From Leisingera sp. ANG-M1 (GTDB lineage: Bacteria; Pseudomonadota; Alphaproteobacteria; Rhodobacterales; Rhodobacteraceae), in contig NZ_JWLC01000004.1 of NCBI RefSeq assembly GCF_000813745.1, positions 34,403 to 98,402 of the forward strand: a stretch of 64,000 nt of DNA, read 5' to 3'. The position numbers were made by a program, and so were the translations under genes. Position 1 is the first letter of the stretch. Each line of letters opens with the position of its first letter. This document shows, one piece after another, positions 7,700-16,710 of the stretch. The notes under the pieces are model-generated. The model had not been told where the DNA came from. It made no database searches and was given only the letters and a program-made list of their open reading frames with translations.

Positions 7700-8908
7700 A
7701 TGCAGTTAGACCAGATTTTTGCCACCCGGAACGCGCGGATGAAGGCGTCGGAAATCCGCGAACTGCTGAAACTGCTCGACCAGCCTGACATCATCTCCTT
7801 TGCCGGCGGTATCCCGGACCCGGCGCTGTTCCCGGCGGATGATTTTGCCGAGGCGTTCAAGAATGCGTTGACCCCGGAACAGCAGGCGCTGGCGCTGCAG
7901 TATTCGATCAGCGAGGGCTACCTGCCGCTGCGTGAATGGATCGTGGGCGAGATGGCGAAAATCGGCATCGCTTGCGATGCGGACAACGTGCTGATCACTT
8001 CCGGCTCGCAGCAGGCGCTGGATTACCTGGGCAAGCTGTTCCTGACGCCCGGCGATACCGCACTGGTGGGCTGGCCGACCTATCTGGGCGCGCTGGCGGC
8101 GTTCAACGCCTATGAGCCGCGCTATGACCGGCTGGCCCTGAAGACCAACCGTCTGCCCGAAAGCTATGCCGAGGCTGCGGCGGAGGCGGGCAGCAGGGTG
8201 AAATTCGCCTATCTCTCGCCGGATTTCGCCAATCCGACCGGCGAAACCCTGGACCGGGCCGGGCGGTTGCGGCTGCTGGAGCTGGCAGAGACGCTGGATT
8301 GCGCTGTGATCGAAGACGCCGCCTATCAGTCGCTGCGTTACGATGGCGAGCCAGTGCCGCCGGTGCTGGCGCTGGAACTGCAGCAGAAAGGCTCGATCGA
8401 GGACTGCCGCACCATCTATTGCGGCTCGTTCAGCAAAACCTTGTCACCGGGGCTGCGGCTGGGTTGGGCGGTGGCGGCCAAGCCGGTGATCTCGCAGATG
8501 GTGCTGCTGAAGCAGGCGGCGGACCTGCATACGTCGACGATCAACCAGATGGCGGTGCATAGCGTGGCTGAGGCCTGTTTCGACGAGCATGTCGAACAGT
8601 TGCACGCGGTATACCAGCGCCGCCGCGATGTGATGCTGGCGGCCCTGGACGAGCACATGCCGGAGGGCGTGGAATGGACCCGGCCCGAGGGCGGTATGTT
8701 TGTCTGGATGACCTTGCCGGAGGGCGCGGACGGCGCCGCCTTGCTGGCCCGGTCTCTGGAGACGGAAAGGGTGGCCTTTGTCCCCGGGCAGGCGTTTTTT
8801 GCCGATGGCAGCGGCGCCAATACGATCCGGCTGAGCTTCTCCAATTCCAACCATGCGGCGATTGAGGAAGGCATTGCCCGGCTGGGACGGCTGTTGCGGT
8901 CCGTCTGA
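7700..8908 (+). CDS. PLP-dependent aminotransferase, class I/II (aminoadipate-aminotransferase-like)
   Basis: This 402-residue fold-type I aminotransferase has PLP bound to Lys246 in SFSKTLSPGLRLGW. The opening (SEIRELLKLLDQPDIISFAGGIPDPALFP) and GSQQALDYLGKLFLTPGD segment match the group that includes 2-aminoadipate transaminase and MocR-like C-terminal domains, but there is no DNA-binding domain. Substrate is uncertain. ATG 7700 has GGGGAGAGAG just upstream and is preferred over 7682. It is divergent from a FadR-type GntR regulator that probably controls it. Confidence 0.85.
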   Translation: MQLDQIFATRNARMKASEIRELLKLLDQPDIISFAGGIPDPALFPADDFAEAFKNALTPEQQALALQYSISEGYLPLREWIVGEMAKIGIACDADNVLITSGSQQALDYLGKLFLTPGDTALVGWPTYLGALAAFNAYEPRYDRLALKTNRLPESYAEAAAEAGSRVKFAYLSPDFANPTGETLDRAGRLRLLELAETLDCAVIEDAAYQSLRYDGEPVPPVLALELQQKGSIEDCRTIYCGSFSKTLSPGLRLGWAVAAKPVISQMVLLKQAADLHTSTINQMAVHSVAEACFDEHVEQLHAVYQRRRDVMLAALDEHMPEGVEWTRPEGGMFVWMTLPEGADGAALLARSLETERVAFVPGQAFFADGSGANTIRLSFSNSNHAAIEEGIARLGRLLRSV

Positions 8909-8953
8909 GGGCTGAAGCCTGCATCTGGGCAAAACACCGCCGGATCCTGCGGG

Positions 8954-8962
8954 TTATCCACA
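8954..8962 (+). promoter_or_regulatory. Consensus DnaA box upstream of smc
   Basis: TTATCCACA matches the bacterial DnaA-binding consensus exactly. It lies 111 bases before the smc start in the 164-base spacer. A single box may occur by chance, so functional use is inference. Confidence 0.35.
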
Positions 8963-9013
8963 AGATATGGTGGCGATTGAGGCGACTTCGCCCCGATTTG
9001 GGGGTGCGAAGCG

Positions 9014-9042
9014 TTGACACAACGGGTAGGAACCGCTGAACT
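9014..9042 (+). promoter_or_regulatory. Possible smc promoter
   Basis: TTGACA (9014-9019) is followed after 17 bases by TGAACT (9037-9042). The -35 is perfect and the -10 is weak, which is common in this group. The start codon lies about 30 bases further on. Confidence 0.35.
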
Positions 9043-9072
9043 TTCTCGATACGGAATCACGAAGGGGCAGCT

Positions 9073-12000
9073 TTGCGGTTTTCCAAGCTTAGGCTGAACG
9101 GCTTCAAAAGCTTTGTTGATCCCACCGAACTGGTCATTGCCGATGGGCTGACAGGGGTCGTGGGTCCAAACGGTTGCGGCAAATCCAATCTTCTCGAGGC
9201 CCTGCGCTGGGTGATGGGCGAGACCCGCGCCAAGGCGATGCGCGGCGGCGGCATGGAGGATGTGATCTTTGCGGGCACGTCTTCGCGGCCCGCGCGCAAT
9301 TTTGCCGAAGTCAGTCTCAACATCGACAACTCGGAACGGCTGGCACCCTCGGGCTTCAATGAGGCGGATGCGCTGGAGATCGTGCGCCGCATTACCCGCG
9401 ATGTGGGCAGCGCCTATAAGTCCAACGGCAAGGACGTGCGGGCGCGCGACGTGCAGATGCTGTTTGCCGATGCCTCCACCGGCGCGCATTCGCCTGCACT
9501 GGTGCGGCAGGGTCAGATTGCCGAGCTGATCAACGCCAAGCCCAAGGCGCGGCGGCGCATTCTGGAAGAGGCGGCGGGGATCTCCGGCCTCTATCAGCGG
9601 CGCCACGAAGCGGAGCTGAAGCTGAAGAACACCGAGGCCAACCTGCTACGCGTCGATGACGTGATCGAGCAGCTGGCGGCACAGCTGGCGCAGCTGGCCA
9701 AGCAGGCGCGGCAGGCGCAGCGCTACCGCGAGATCGGCGAGAAGCTGCGGCTGGCCGAAGGTATGCTGCTATATCGCCGCTGGCGTGAGGCGGATGAGGC
9801 GCGGCTGGCCTCCGAGGATGAGCTGCGGGTGCGGGTCGAGCAAGCCGCCAAGGCTGAGGCGCTGGTGCGTGCCGCAGCGGCGCAGCGCGGCACCTTTGAG
9901 GAAAAACTGCCGCCGCTGCGCGAGGAAGAGGCCATTGCCGCGGCCATTCTGCAGCGGCTGGTGGTGCAGCGGGATTCGCTGGGCGATCAGGAGGCGCAGG
10001 CGCGCCAGACCATTGAACGGCTCAGCAACCGGATTGTGCAGCTCGGCAACGACATCGAACGCGAGGCGGGCCTGAACAAGGACGCGGGCGAAACCATCGA
10101 ACGGCTGGAGTGGGAGCAGCGCGAGCTGTCCAAGGCCGGCGACGGCCACGACGGCAAGCTGGCCGAGGCTGCAGAATTGGCACGCGACGCGGGTTCGATC
10201 CTGCAGGCGCGCGAGGATCATCTGGCGCAGGTGACCGAGGATGTGGCACGTCTTGCCGCACGCCACCAGTCGGCCCGCCGTGCGGTTGAGGATTGCCAGC
10301 GCGCGCTTGGCCGCTCGGAAGGCGAGGCGGAAAAAGCCCGCGGTGCCCAGGCCGAAGCCCAGGAAGCGCTGGAACTGGCCGCCGGGAAATTCGAGACGGC
10401 GGTGACAGCTGAGGAAGAAGCCCGCGAGGCTTCTGAATTGGCCGAAGAGGCGCTGGCTGCCGCTGATGAGGCCCGCACAGAAACCCAGGCCCGCGAAGCG
10501 GAGGCGCGCTCGCAGCGCTCGGAAGCTGAGGGCGAGCTGGGCGCGTTGCGTGCCGAGGTGACCGCATTGGCCAAGCTGGTGGAGCGTGACACCGCTGAGG
10601 GCGGCCAGATCCTGGATGAGCTGAGCGTGGCGCCGGGCTATGAGAAGGCCTTGGGCGCAGCGCTGGCCGATGATCTGCGTGCACCTTTGGCGGAGAAAGA
10701 CGGGCCGACCGGCTGGGTGGCCCTGTCCGGCTATGACCGCGATGCGCCATTGCCGGACGGGGTGCAGCCACTGGCGCTGTTTGTCTCCGGCCCCGAAGCT
10801 CTGTCGCGCCGGGTGGCGCAGATCGGGCTAGTGGATGGCGACGCGGCAGCCGGCCTGCAGGCGCAGCTGCGCCCGGGCCAGCGGCTGGTAACGGTAGAGG
10901 GCGACCTGTGGCGCTGGGACGGCTACCGCGCCTGGGCCGAAGACGCGCCAAGCGCGGCAGCGCTGCGGCTGGAGCAGCTCAACAAGCTGGAAGCGCTGAA
11001 GCAGGAGATGGAGCGCGTCAGCGCCAAGGCCGACGGCGCCCGCGCCGCGCATGAGATGCTGCTGCGCAAGCTGGAAGAGGTTACGCTGGCCGACCAGAAC
11101 GCCCGCCAGGCGCGCCGGGTGGCGGATCAGCGCGTGGCGGACGCGGCCCGTGCTCTCAGCCGCGCGGAAGCCGACCGCAATCTGGCCGAGGCCAAGCTGG
11201 AAACCTTGGGCATTGCCGTCTCCCGCCATGCGGAAGACGCGCTGAACGCCAGCCTGCAGCTGAAAGAGGCCGAGAAGGCGCTGGGGGATCTGGGCGACCT
11301 GGATCAGGCGCGGACAGCGGTCGAGGACATCAAACAGGCGGTTGAGGCGGCGCGGATCACCATGCTGACGCACCGCTCCAGCCATGACGAGCTGCGCCGC
11401 GAGGGCGAGGCCCGCACCAAGCGCGCGCAGGAAGTGACCAAGGAGCTCTCGGGCTGGCGCCACCGTCTGGAAAGCGCCGAAGCACGGATCGAGGAACTGG
11501 CCGAACGCCGCGAGGCCTCGCAGGAGGAGCTGGAAGAGGCCAATGCAGTTCCGGCGGAGATTGCCGAAAAGCGGGAAGAACTGAACGAGGCGATCTCGGA
11601 AGCCGAAGCCCGCAAATCCGCCGCCACCGAGGCGCTGATCGCAGCGGAAGCTGAACTACGTGAGGCCGTCCACAAGGAGCGCGAATGCGAGCGGCTGGCC
11701 TCGGAAGCGCGCGAGGCGCGGGCCCGTTCCGAGGCGCGCAGCGATGCCGCCAAGGATGCGGTGGCGCAGGCTGCCGGGCGGATCATTGAGGCGCAGCAGA
11801 TCACGCCGCAGGCTTTGCTGGAAAAGCTCGGCGTGTCGCCGGACGAGATGCCGCCATCGGACGACCTGGAGCACGACGTGGACCGCTACAAGCGTCAGCG
11901 CGATGCCTTGGGCGCGGTCAACCTGCGGGCCGAAGAAGACGCCCGCGGGGTGCAGAATGAACACGACACGCTGGTTGCCGAGAAGCTGGATCTGGAAGGC

Positions 12001-12528
12001 GCTGTGAAAACTCTGCGCGATGGCATTGCCAGCCTCAACCGCGAGGGCCGTGAGCGGCTGCTGACCGCGTTTGAACAGGTGAACAACAGCTTTGCCATGC
12101 TGTTCACCCATCTGTTCGGCGGCGGCGAGGCCAATCTGGTGATGGTCGAAAGCGACGACCCGCTGGATGCGGGGCTTGAGATCATGTGCCAGCCGCCAGG
12201 CAAGAAACTGTCGACCCTTTCGCTGCTTTCGGGCGGTGAGCAGACGCTGACCGCGATGGCGCTGATCTTCGCGGTGTTCCTGTCGAACCCGGCGCCGATC
12301 TGTGTGCTGGACGAGGTCGACGCGCCGTTGGATGATGCCAATGTGACCCGCTTCTGCGACCTGCTGGACGAGATGTGCCGCCAGACCGACACCCGCTTCC
12401 TGATCATCACCCACCACGCGGTGACGATGGCGCGGATGGACCGGCTGTTCGGCGTCACCATGCAGGAAAAAGGTGTCAGCCAGCTGGTTTCGGTTGACCT
12501 GAAGAAGGCAGAGGCGATGGTAGCTTAA
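9073..12528 (+). CDS. smc: Chromosome segregation protein SMC
   Basis: This 1151-residue ATPase compacts and segregates the chromosome with ScpA/ScpB. The Walker A motif is at residues 31-39 (GPNGCGKSN). Two long coiled-coil arms, rich in Ala, Glu and Arg, flank the hinge (about residues 515-625). The ABC signature LSGGEQ (about 1052) is followed by Walker B (CVLDEVDAPLD). The start is TTG 9073, with GAAGGGG upstream and the family-typical sequence MRFSKLRLNGFKSF. It follows a DnaA box and a possible promoter and appears to be transcribed alone or with the small exported protein downstream. Confidence 0.97.
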   Translation: MRFSKLRLNGFKSFVDPTELVIADGLTGVVGPNGCGKSNLLEALRWVMGETRAKAMRGGGMEDVIFAGTSSRPARNFAEVSLNIDNSERLAPSGFNEADALEIVRRITRDVGSAYKSNGKDVRARDVQMLFADASTGAHSPALVRQGQIAELINAKPKARRRILEEAAGISGLYQRRHEAELKLKNTEANLLRVDDVIEQLAAQLAQLAKQARQAQRYREIGEKLRLAEGMLLYRRWREADEARLASEDELRVRVEQAAKAEALVRAAAAQRGTFEEKLPPLREEEAIAAAILQRLVVQRDSLGDQEAQARQTIERLSNRIVQLGNDIEREAGLNKDAGETIERLEWEQRELSKAGDGHDGKLAEAAELARDAGSILQAREDHLAQVTEDVARLAARHQSARRAVEDCQRALGRSEGEAEKARGAQAEAQEALELAAGKFETAVTAEEEAREASELAEEALAAADEARTETQAREAEARSQRSEAEGELGALRAEVTALAKLVERDTAEGGQILDELSVAPGYEKALGAALADDLRAPLAEKDGPTGWVALSGYDRDAPLPDGVQPLALFVSGPEALSRRVAQIGLVDGDAAAGLQAQLRPGQRLVTVEGDLWRWDGYRAWAEDAPSAAALRLEQLNKLEALKQEMERVSAKADGARAAHEMLLRKLEEVTLADQNARQARRVADQRVADAARALSRAEADRNLAEAKLETLGIAVSRHAEDALNASLQLKEAEKALGDLGDLDQARTAVEDIKQAVEAARITMLTHRSSHDELRREGEARTKRAQEVTKELSGWRHRLESAEARIEELAERREASQEELEEANAVPAEIAEKREELNEAISEAEARKSAATEALIAAEAELREAVHKERECERLASEAREARARSEARSDAAKDAVAQAAGRIIEAQQITPQALLEKLGVSPDEMPPSDDLEHDVDRYKRQRDALGAVNLRAEEDARGVQNEHDTLVAEKLDLEGAVKTLRDGIASLNREGRERLLTAFEQVNNSFAMLFTHLFGGGEANLVMVESDDPLDAGLEIMCQPPGKKLSTLSLLSGGEQTLTAMALIFAVFLSNPAPICVLDEVDAPLDDANVTRFCDLLDEMCRQTDTRFLIITHHAVTMARMDRLFGVTMQEKGVSQLVSVDLKKAEAMVA

Positions 12529-12594
12529 AGGCAGGCGGCGCCGGGGGGATCGGTGCCGGTGCCTGGCAAAGTGATAATTTTGGTGGAGTGACAA

Positions 12595-13062
12595 ATGAAT
12601 AAGCTGAAAGCAATTGCCGCCGCCGCGGCGCTGGTGATGCCGGTGGCCGCCGCGGCCCAGAATGTGGTTGCCAAGACTGGCGACAGCGTTGCCAATTTCT
12701 TCAAGGATGAAGGTGCCCAGGTTGAGGTGACCACCGACAGCGTCGGCGATCCGAACCTCAAGGTCGAATACTACGGCAACGATTTCTCGGTCTACTATTA
12801 CGGCTGCGACAACAACACCAACTGCGACGCAATTCAGTTCTTCTCGGGCTATCAGACCGATGGCGGCGTACGTATCTCCAAGATCAACGAGTGGAACCGT
12901 GAGAACCGCTTTGCCCGCGGCTATATCTCCGAAGAAGGCTCCGCCAGGATCGAGATGGACGTGTTCCTCGGCAAAGAGGGCATGAACCCGGATGATTTTG
13001 CTCAGGCCGTGGGTTTCTGGACTCGGCGGATGACCGAATTTGAAGAATTCATCGGCTGGTAA
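12595..13062 (+). CDS. Exported YbjN-domain protein
   Basis: This 155-residue protein has a clear Sec signal peptide (residues 1-21, ending AAAAQ). The mature part resembles the YbjN fold, which is shared with type III secretion chaperones (DPNLKVEYYGNDFSVYYYGC, then NEWNRENRFARGYI and the DDFAQAVGFWTRRMTEFEEFIG end). A pair of cysteines (YGCDNNTNCD) could form a disulfide in the periplasm. TGGAG precedes the ATG. The role is unknown. It follows smc by 66 bases. Confidence 0.65.
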   Translation: MNKLKAIAAAAALVMPVAAAAQNVVAKTGDSVANFFKDEGAQVEVTTDSVGDPNLKVEYYGNDFSVYYYGCDNNTNCDAIQFFSGYQTDGGVRISKINEWNRENRFARGYISEEGSARIEMDVFLGKEGMNPDDFAQAVGFWTRRMTEFEEFIGW

Positions 13063-13067
13063 ACCCC

Positions 13068-13106
13068 GCTGTCACCGGAACGTGACAGCAGGCTGAAAGA
13101 TCAGCC
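13068..13106. repeat. Two adjacent perfect hairpins
   Basis: GCTGTCAC (13068-13075) pairs with GTGACAGC (13082-13089), and GGCTGA (13091-13096) pairs with TCAGCC (13101-13106). They fill the 58-base gap between two exported-protein genes. There is no T-run, so they may serve as a weak terminator or RNA stabiliser. Confidence 0.5.
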
Positions 13107-13120
13107 GTTATGGTTGGGGC

Positions 13121-13477
13121 ATGAAACGGATCATGCCCCTTTTTCTTTGCCTGGCGGCCGGAGCCGCAGCAGCAGGCAGCTGGACGCTGCGCCCAGGCGA
13201 CACCCCCTTTGTACAGGCAGAACTGGAAGCGCTTCCGGGCCAATCCTTCCGCTTTTATGACGGCGGTGAGTCGCTCTACGGCCGGGATGGTGTCTATTCC
13301 TACACTTATTCGGCTGAGAACGGCGGCGGCACCGCCTGGGGCACCTACCGGATTGCAGGCGACGGCAGCATCTGCGTGGATTTTGCGAACGGGTTTGCCC
13401 GCTGCGACCTTTACGTCCGCAACGGCAGCCGGGTGATCCTGATTACCGAAAAGGGCGAGCGGTTCCCGGTGCGTTAA
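13121..13477 (+). CDS. Small exported hypothetical protein
   Basis: This 118-residue protein has a signal peptide (residues 1-18, MKRIMPLFLCLAAGAAAA). The mature part is probably beta-rich, with YTYSAENGGGTAWGTYRIAGDGSICVDFANGFARCDLYV containing two cysteines about 10 residues apart. I do not recognise a named family. The stop codon overlaps that of the convergent lytic transglycosylase gene within a shared TTAA, so the two genes have no terminator space between them. Confidence 0.65.
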   Translation: MKRIMPLFLCLAAGAAAAGSWTLRPGDTPFVQAELEALPGQSFRFYDGGESLYGRDGVYSYTYSAENGGGTAWGTYRIAGDGSICVDFANGFARCDLYVRNGSRVILITEKGERFPVR

Positions 13478-14643
13478 AGCCGCTGCAGCAGCGCAGGGGT
13501 CGGCCAGGCGTCGGCGGGCAGGCCGAGGCGGGCTTGCTCCTTTTGCACTGCGATCCTGGTGCGTGCGCCAAGGATGCCGTCGACCTTACCCACGTTGTGG
13601 CCCAGAGCCTGCAGTTTTTGCTGCAGCTGCTTCATTTGAGTGCTGGAGAGGCCGCTTTCGGGCTTGCCTGCGTCATATACTTCAGCACCTTGCAGGCGGT
13701 TGGCGAAATAGGCTGCCGTCAGCACATAGGTAAAGCTCTGGTTCCACTCAAAGTAGACGTCGAAATTCGGGTAGGCGAGGAAGGCCGGCCCCTTGTGCCC
13801 CTGCGGCAGCAGCAGCGAAGCGCGCATGGACTTGTCAGGCAGTCCGCCATCGCGGGCGGCAACACCCAGGTCTCGCCACTGCGCAACGGATTTCTTGCGG
13901 GCGGTGCCGGTCAGCGACAGATCCAGCCCCTCAGGGATGGTGACTTCCTGCAGCCAGGGCTGGCCAGGCTGCCAGCCCAGATGCGACAGCATCCGGGCGC
14001 CGGACATCAGCGCGTCGGGGGCTGAGGTTTTCAGGCTGACTTTGCCGTCGCCATCGGCATCGACGCCGTGTTCCAGAATGTCGCCGGGCAGCATCTGCAC
14101 CATGCCGATCTCGCCCGCCCAGGCGCCGGTGGTGCGCTTGGGGTCGAAGTTGCCCTGGCTGAACAGCTCCAGCGCCGAGAACACCTGCGGGCGGAACAGC
14201 TCGGGGCGGCGGCAGTCATGGGCCAGGGTGACCAGCGCGTCGCGGGTGTTGAAATCGCCCTGGTAGCCGCCGTAATCGGTCTCGAACGCCCAAAACGCCA
14301 GGAGCACTCCGCGGTCGATGCCATAGGTGCTTTCGATCCGTTTGAAGGTGGCGTCGTGTTTCTGCGCCATCTGGCGTCCGCGCTTCAGCCGGTTTTGCGA
14401 GATCAGCCGGCGGGAGAACTCGATGAAAGGCTTCTGGAACACACCCTGGCCGCGATCGGCCTTGAGCACGCTGTTGTCCTGGCGGGTGCCCGCAAAGAAC
14501 GCGTTGACCGTGGCAGTGTCGTAGCCGGCCTGAACCGCCTCATCTTTCATCAGCTTGACGAAATTCTGAAAACCGCCGCCGCATTGGGCTGCTGCCGCCG
14601 CAGGCAGCAATCCAGCTGCGAGGACGAAGGGCAATAGGCGCAT
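13474..14643 (-). CDS. Lytic murein transglycosylase, MltB type, with peptidoglycan-binding domain
   Basis: This 389-residue exported enzyme cleaves the MurNAc-GlcNAc bond of peptidoglycan to give anhydro-muropeptides. A signal peptide (residues 1-20) is followed by an MltB/SLT catalytic domain with the acid Glu121 in AFWAFETDYGG. The C-terminal 65 residues are a PG_binding_1 repeat (MKQLQQKLQALGHNVGKVDGILGARTR). No lipobox is present, so it is probably soluble in the periplasm. ATG 14641-14643 has AGGAG upstream and is preferred over the start 33 bases earlier. Confidence 0.9.
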   Translation of the reverse strand: MRLLPFVLAAGLLPAAAAAQCGGGFQNFVKLMKDEAVQAGYDTATVNAFFAGTRQDNSVLKADRGQGVFQKPFIEFSRRLISQNRLKRGRQMAQKHDATFKRIESTYGIDRGVLLAFWAFETDYGGYQGDFNTRDALVTLAHDCRRPELFRPQVFSALELFSQGNFDPKRTTGAWAGEIGMVQMLPGDILEHGVDADGDGKVSLKTSAPDALMSGARMLSHLGWQPGQPWLQEVTIPEGLDLSLTGTARKKSVAQWRDLGVAARDGGLPDKSMRASLLLPQGHKGPAFLAYPNFDVYFEWNQSFTYVLTAAYFANRLQGAEVYDAGKPESGLSSTQMKQLQQKLQALGHNVGKVDGILGARTRIAVQKEQARLGLPADAWPTPALLQRL

Positions 14644-14689
14644 GGTTCTGGCGCTCCTTGGTTTTACCGCTCCCACAGGATCTTATGTG

Positions 14690-15601
14690 CTAGAAAATCA
14701 CCGAAATGGCAACTGTCAGGGCAATCGCAAGCCCCCAGGCCTGCCACAGCAGGGTGACCGAACGGGTAATGGTTTCGGCGTTGGCGCTTTTGGTGCCGTT
14801 TGCGTTGACCCAAGCAAAGTCGCGCATCTGCCCGTCATAGGAGCGCGGGCCTGCCAAAGACGTGCCCAAGGCGCGGGCCATGGCAGCCTCGGGCCAGCCG
14901 GCATTGGGGGAGCGGTGCTGGCGGGCGTCCGCGGCAATTGCGCCCCAATGCTGCAGCTGGCCGCCGGCCAGGGCAATCAGCAGCCCGGTCAGACGGGCCG
15001 GGATCAGGTTCAGCAGGTCATCCAGCCGGGCAGAGGCCCAGCCGAAATCCTCATACCGGTCATTGCGGTAGCCGATCATGCTGTCGGCGGTGTTGACCAT
15101 CTTGTAGATGATCAGCCCTGGAAGGCCGGCAATCAGGAACCAAAAGGCCGGGGCGATGACGCCGTCCGACATGTTCTCGGCGCCGCTTTCGACGGCCGAG
15201 CGGGCGGCCTGCGGGGCGGTCATGCTGTCCGTGTCACGGCTGACGATCATCGCGACTGCTTTGCGGCCCTCAGCCAGGCTGCTCTGCAGCCCCTTGGCCA
15301 CCGCCGCCACATGCTCAGTCAGGGACCGCTGGGCGATCAGGACCGCCGCAACCAGGATTTCCACCAGGGCGCCGGGCAGCGACAGCAGCTTGCCTGCAGC
15401 GAAGCCGCACAGCACCAGGACCGCAGCGGCGGCCACGCCATTGGCACGGCGGCTGAGCCCCGTGTTGAGCTTGCGGTCAAGAAAGCCGACCAGCCTGCCC
15501 ATCAGCACTGCCGGGTGGGTGACGCGGGACCACAGCCACTTGGGCTCGCCAAAGACGGCATCCAGCAGCAGGGCGATCACCAGCATCGCGGCAGTGGTCA
15601 T
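14690..15601 (-). CDS. cbiB: Adenosylcobinamide-phosphate synthase
   Basis: This 303-residue inner-membrane protein joins the aminopropanol side chain to adenosylcobyric acid, a late step of vitamin B12 synthesis. It has several membrane helices and family motifs [19 protein letters not shown] near the N-terminus and [31 protein letters not shown] in the middle. Its start overlaps the stop of cobC in an ATGA arrangement, so the two are translationally coupled. The name cobD is also used for this gene in other organisms. Confidence 0.93.
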   Translation of the reverse strand: MTTAAMLVIALLLDAVFGEPKWLWSRVTHPAVLMGRLVGFLDRKLNTGLSRRANGVAAAAVLVLCGFAAGKLLSLPGALVEILVAAVLIAQRSLTEHVAAVAKGLQSSLAEGRKAVAMIVSRDTDSMTAPQAARSAVESGAENMSDGVIAPAFWFLIAGLPGLIIYKMVNTADSMIGYRNDRYEDFGWASARLDDLLNLIPARLTGLLIALAGGQLQHWGAIAADARQHRSPNAGWPEAAMARALGTSLAGPRSYDGQMRDFAWVNANGTKSANAETITRSVTLLWQAWGLAIALTVAISVIF

Positions 15602-16560
15602 AATGCGGCCTCCAGGCGCTCCCAGCCGTCTGCAGGCGGCAGGCCGAGGCGCAGATAGGTTTTGGAATAGGGGAAGATGCGGCTCCAGATTTGATGCCGG
15701 GCCAGCTTGCGCTGCCAGGCGGCGGCATCATCCACATTGTATAGCCGGAACAGATCGGTACCGCCCGCCAGGCTGGCGCCTTTGGCAAGCACGATCTTGT
15801 CCAAGCGGGCGGCATCCTGTGCGAGCCTGGCGCGGGTGGTCTCGGCCCAGGCTTGATCCCGCAACGCCAGAACGCCAGTGCGCAGGGCGGGGCCGGAGAC
15901 TGCCCAGGGGCCCTGCCAGCTGGAGAGTTCGCTGATCAGCTTGGGGTCGCCGATGGCAAAACCCAGACGCATTCCCGCAAGCCCCCAGAACTTGCCAAAG
16001 CTCTTCAGTACAACAACGCCCGGGCGCGCGGCCATGCGGATCAGGCTCTCGCCTGGGCAGACGTCGCAGAAGCTCTCGTCGATAACGGTGAGCGGCGCGT
16101 TGAGCTGGTCTTCGCGCCACATACGGCCGTCGGGGTTGTTCGGGTGCACCGCCACGCGGGCCTCGGCGGGGCCGTCGACGCGGATAATCCAGCCGCGGGC
16201 CTCAAAGGCGGCGGCGTGTTCGTTGTAGGTCGGCTTGGTGATCTGCACCCAGCGCGGATCGGCCAGGGCCGGAATGGCTGCGATCAGAGCCGAGGCGCCG
16301 GGAGCAGCCAGCAGGGCTGCCTGGTCCGGGATGTTCCAGAACGCCCGTGCGGCCTGTTCCAGTTCCGCCAGTGCAGCCGCATCCGGCAGGGCGTTCCAAT
16401 CCGCGGCGGTGAACTCCGGCAGCGGATAGGGATGCGGGTTGATGCCCGTGGACAGGTCCATCCAACCGCTGCGGGCGCCGCCGAATTCAGCCATGGCGGC
16501 GCTCAGATTGCCGCCGTGATCCCGGGGCGGAGTTTCATTGTCGAGCAGGGGGTCAAGCAT
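15598..16560 (-). CDS. cobC: L-threonine-O-3-phosphate decarboxylase (cobalamin synthesis)
   Basis: This PLP enzyme of the histidinol-phosphate aminotransferase fold makes aminopropanol phosphate for the B12 side chain. In the 320-residue version the Schiff-base lysine is Lys190 ([18 protein letters not shown]). The opening RDHGGNL and [12 protein letters not shown] are typical of CobC. I chose ATG 16558-16560. An in-frame GTG at 16615-16617 would add 19 residues, and neither start has a strong ribosome site. It is coupled to cbiB downstream. I saw no cobalamin riboswitch in the short upstream gap. Confidence 0.88.
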   Translation of the reverse strand: MLDPLLDNETPPRDHGGNLSAAMAEFGGARSGWMDLSTGINPHPYPLPEFTAADWNALPDAAALAELEQAARAFWNIPDQAALLAAPGASALIAAIPALADPRWVQITKPTYNEHAAAFEARGWIIRVDGPAEARVAVHPNNPDGRMWREDQLNAPLTVIDESFCDVCPGESLIRMAARPGVVVLKSFGKFWGLAGMRLGFAIGDPKLISELSSWQGPWAVSGPALRTGVLALRDQAWAETTRARLAQDAARLDKIVLAKGASLAGGTDLFRLYNVDDAAAWQRKLARHQIWSRIFPYSKTYLRLGLPPADGWERLEAAL

Positions 16561-16676
16561 CGCGGAAGCCACCGGTGAAACATTCTCTCCGAACAGGTCG
16601 GATGCCGTATGAGACACAGTGGTTAATAAAGCAACCTAGCCCGTGCGTGAACTCCCTATTTGACGCGGCATTTGCA

Positions 16677-16702
16677 AATCTGACGCCAATTGGCGTCAGA
16701 TT
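16677..16702. repeat. 26-bp perfect palindrome
   Basis: The half AATCTGACGCCAA (16677-16689) is followed directly by its exact reverse complement (16690-16702). It lies nine bases beyond the hydroquinone reductase stop and about 117 bases before cobC on the same strand. No T-run follows on either side, so an operator is at least as likely as a terminator stem. Confidence 0.6.
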
Positions 16703-16710
16703 GCTGCAGC

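Noticed and set aside
16618..16710. Cobalamin riboswitch before cobC
   Set aside because: The gap is under 100 bases and shows no B12-box-like sequence. The only structure is the 26-bp palindrome.
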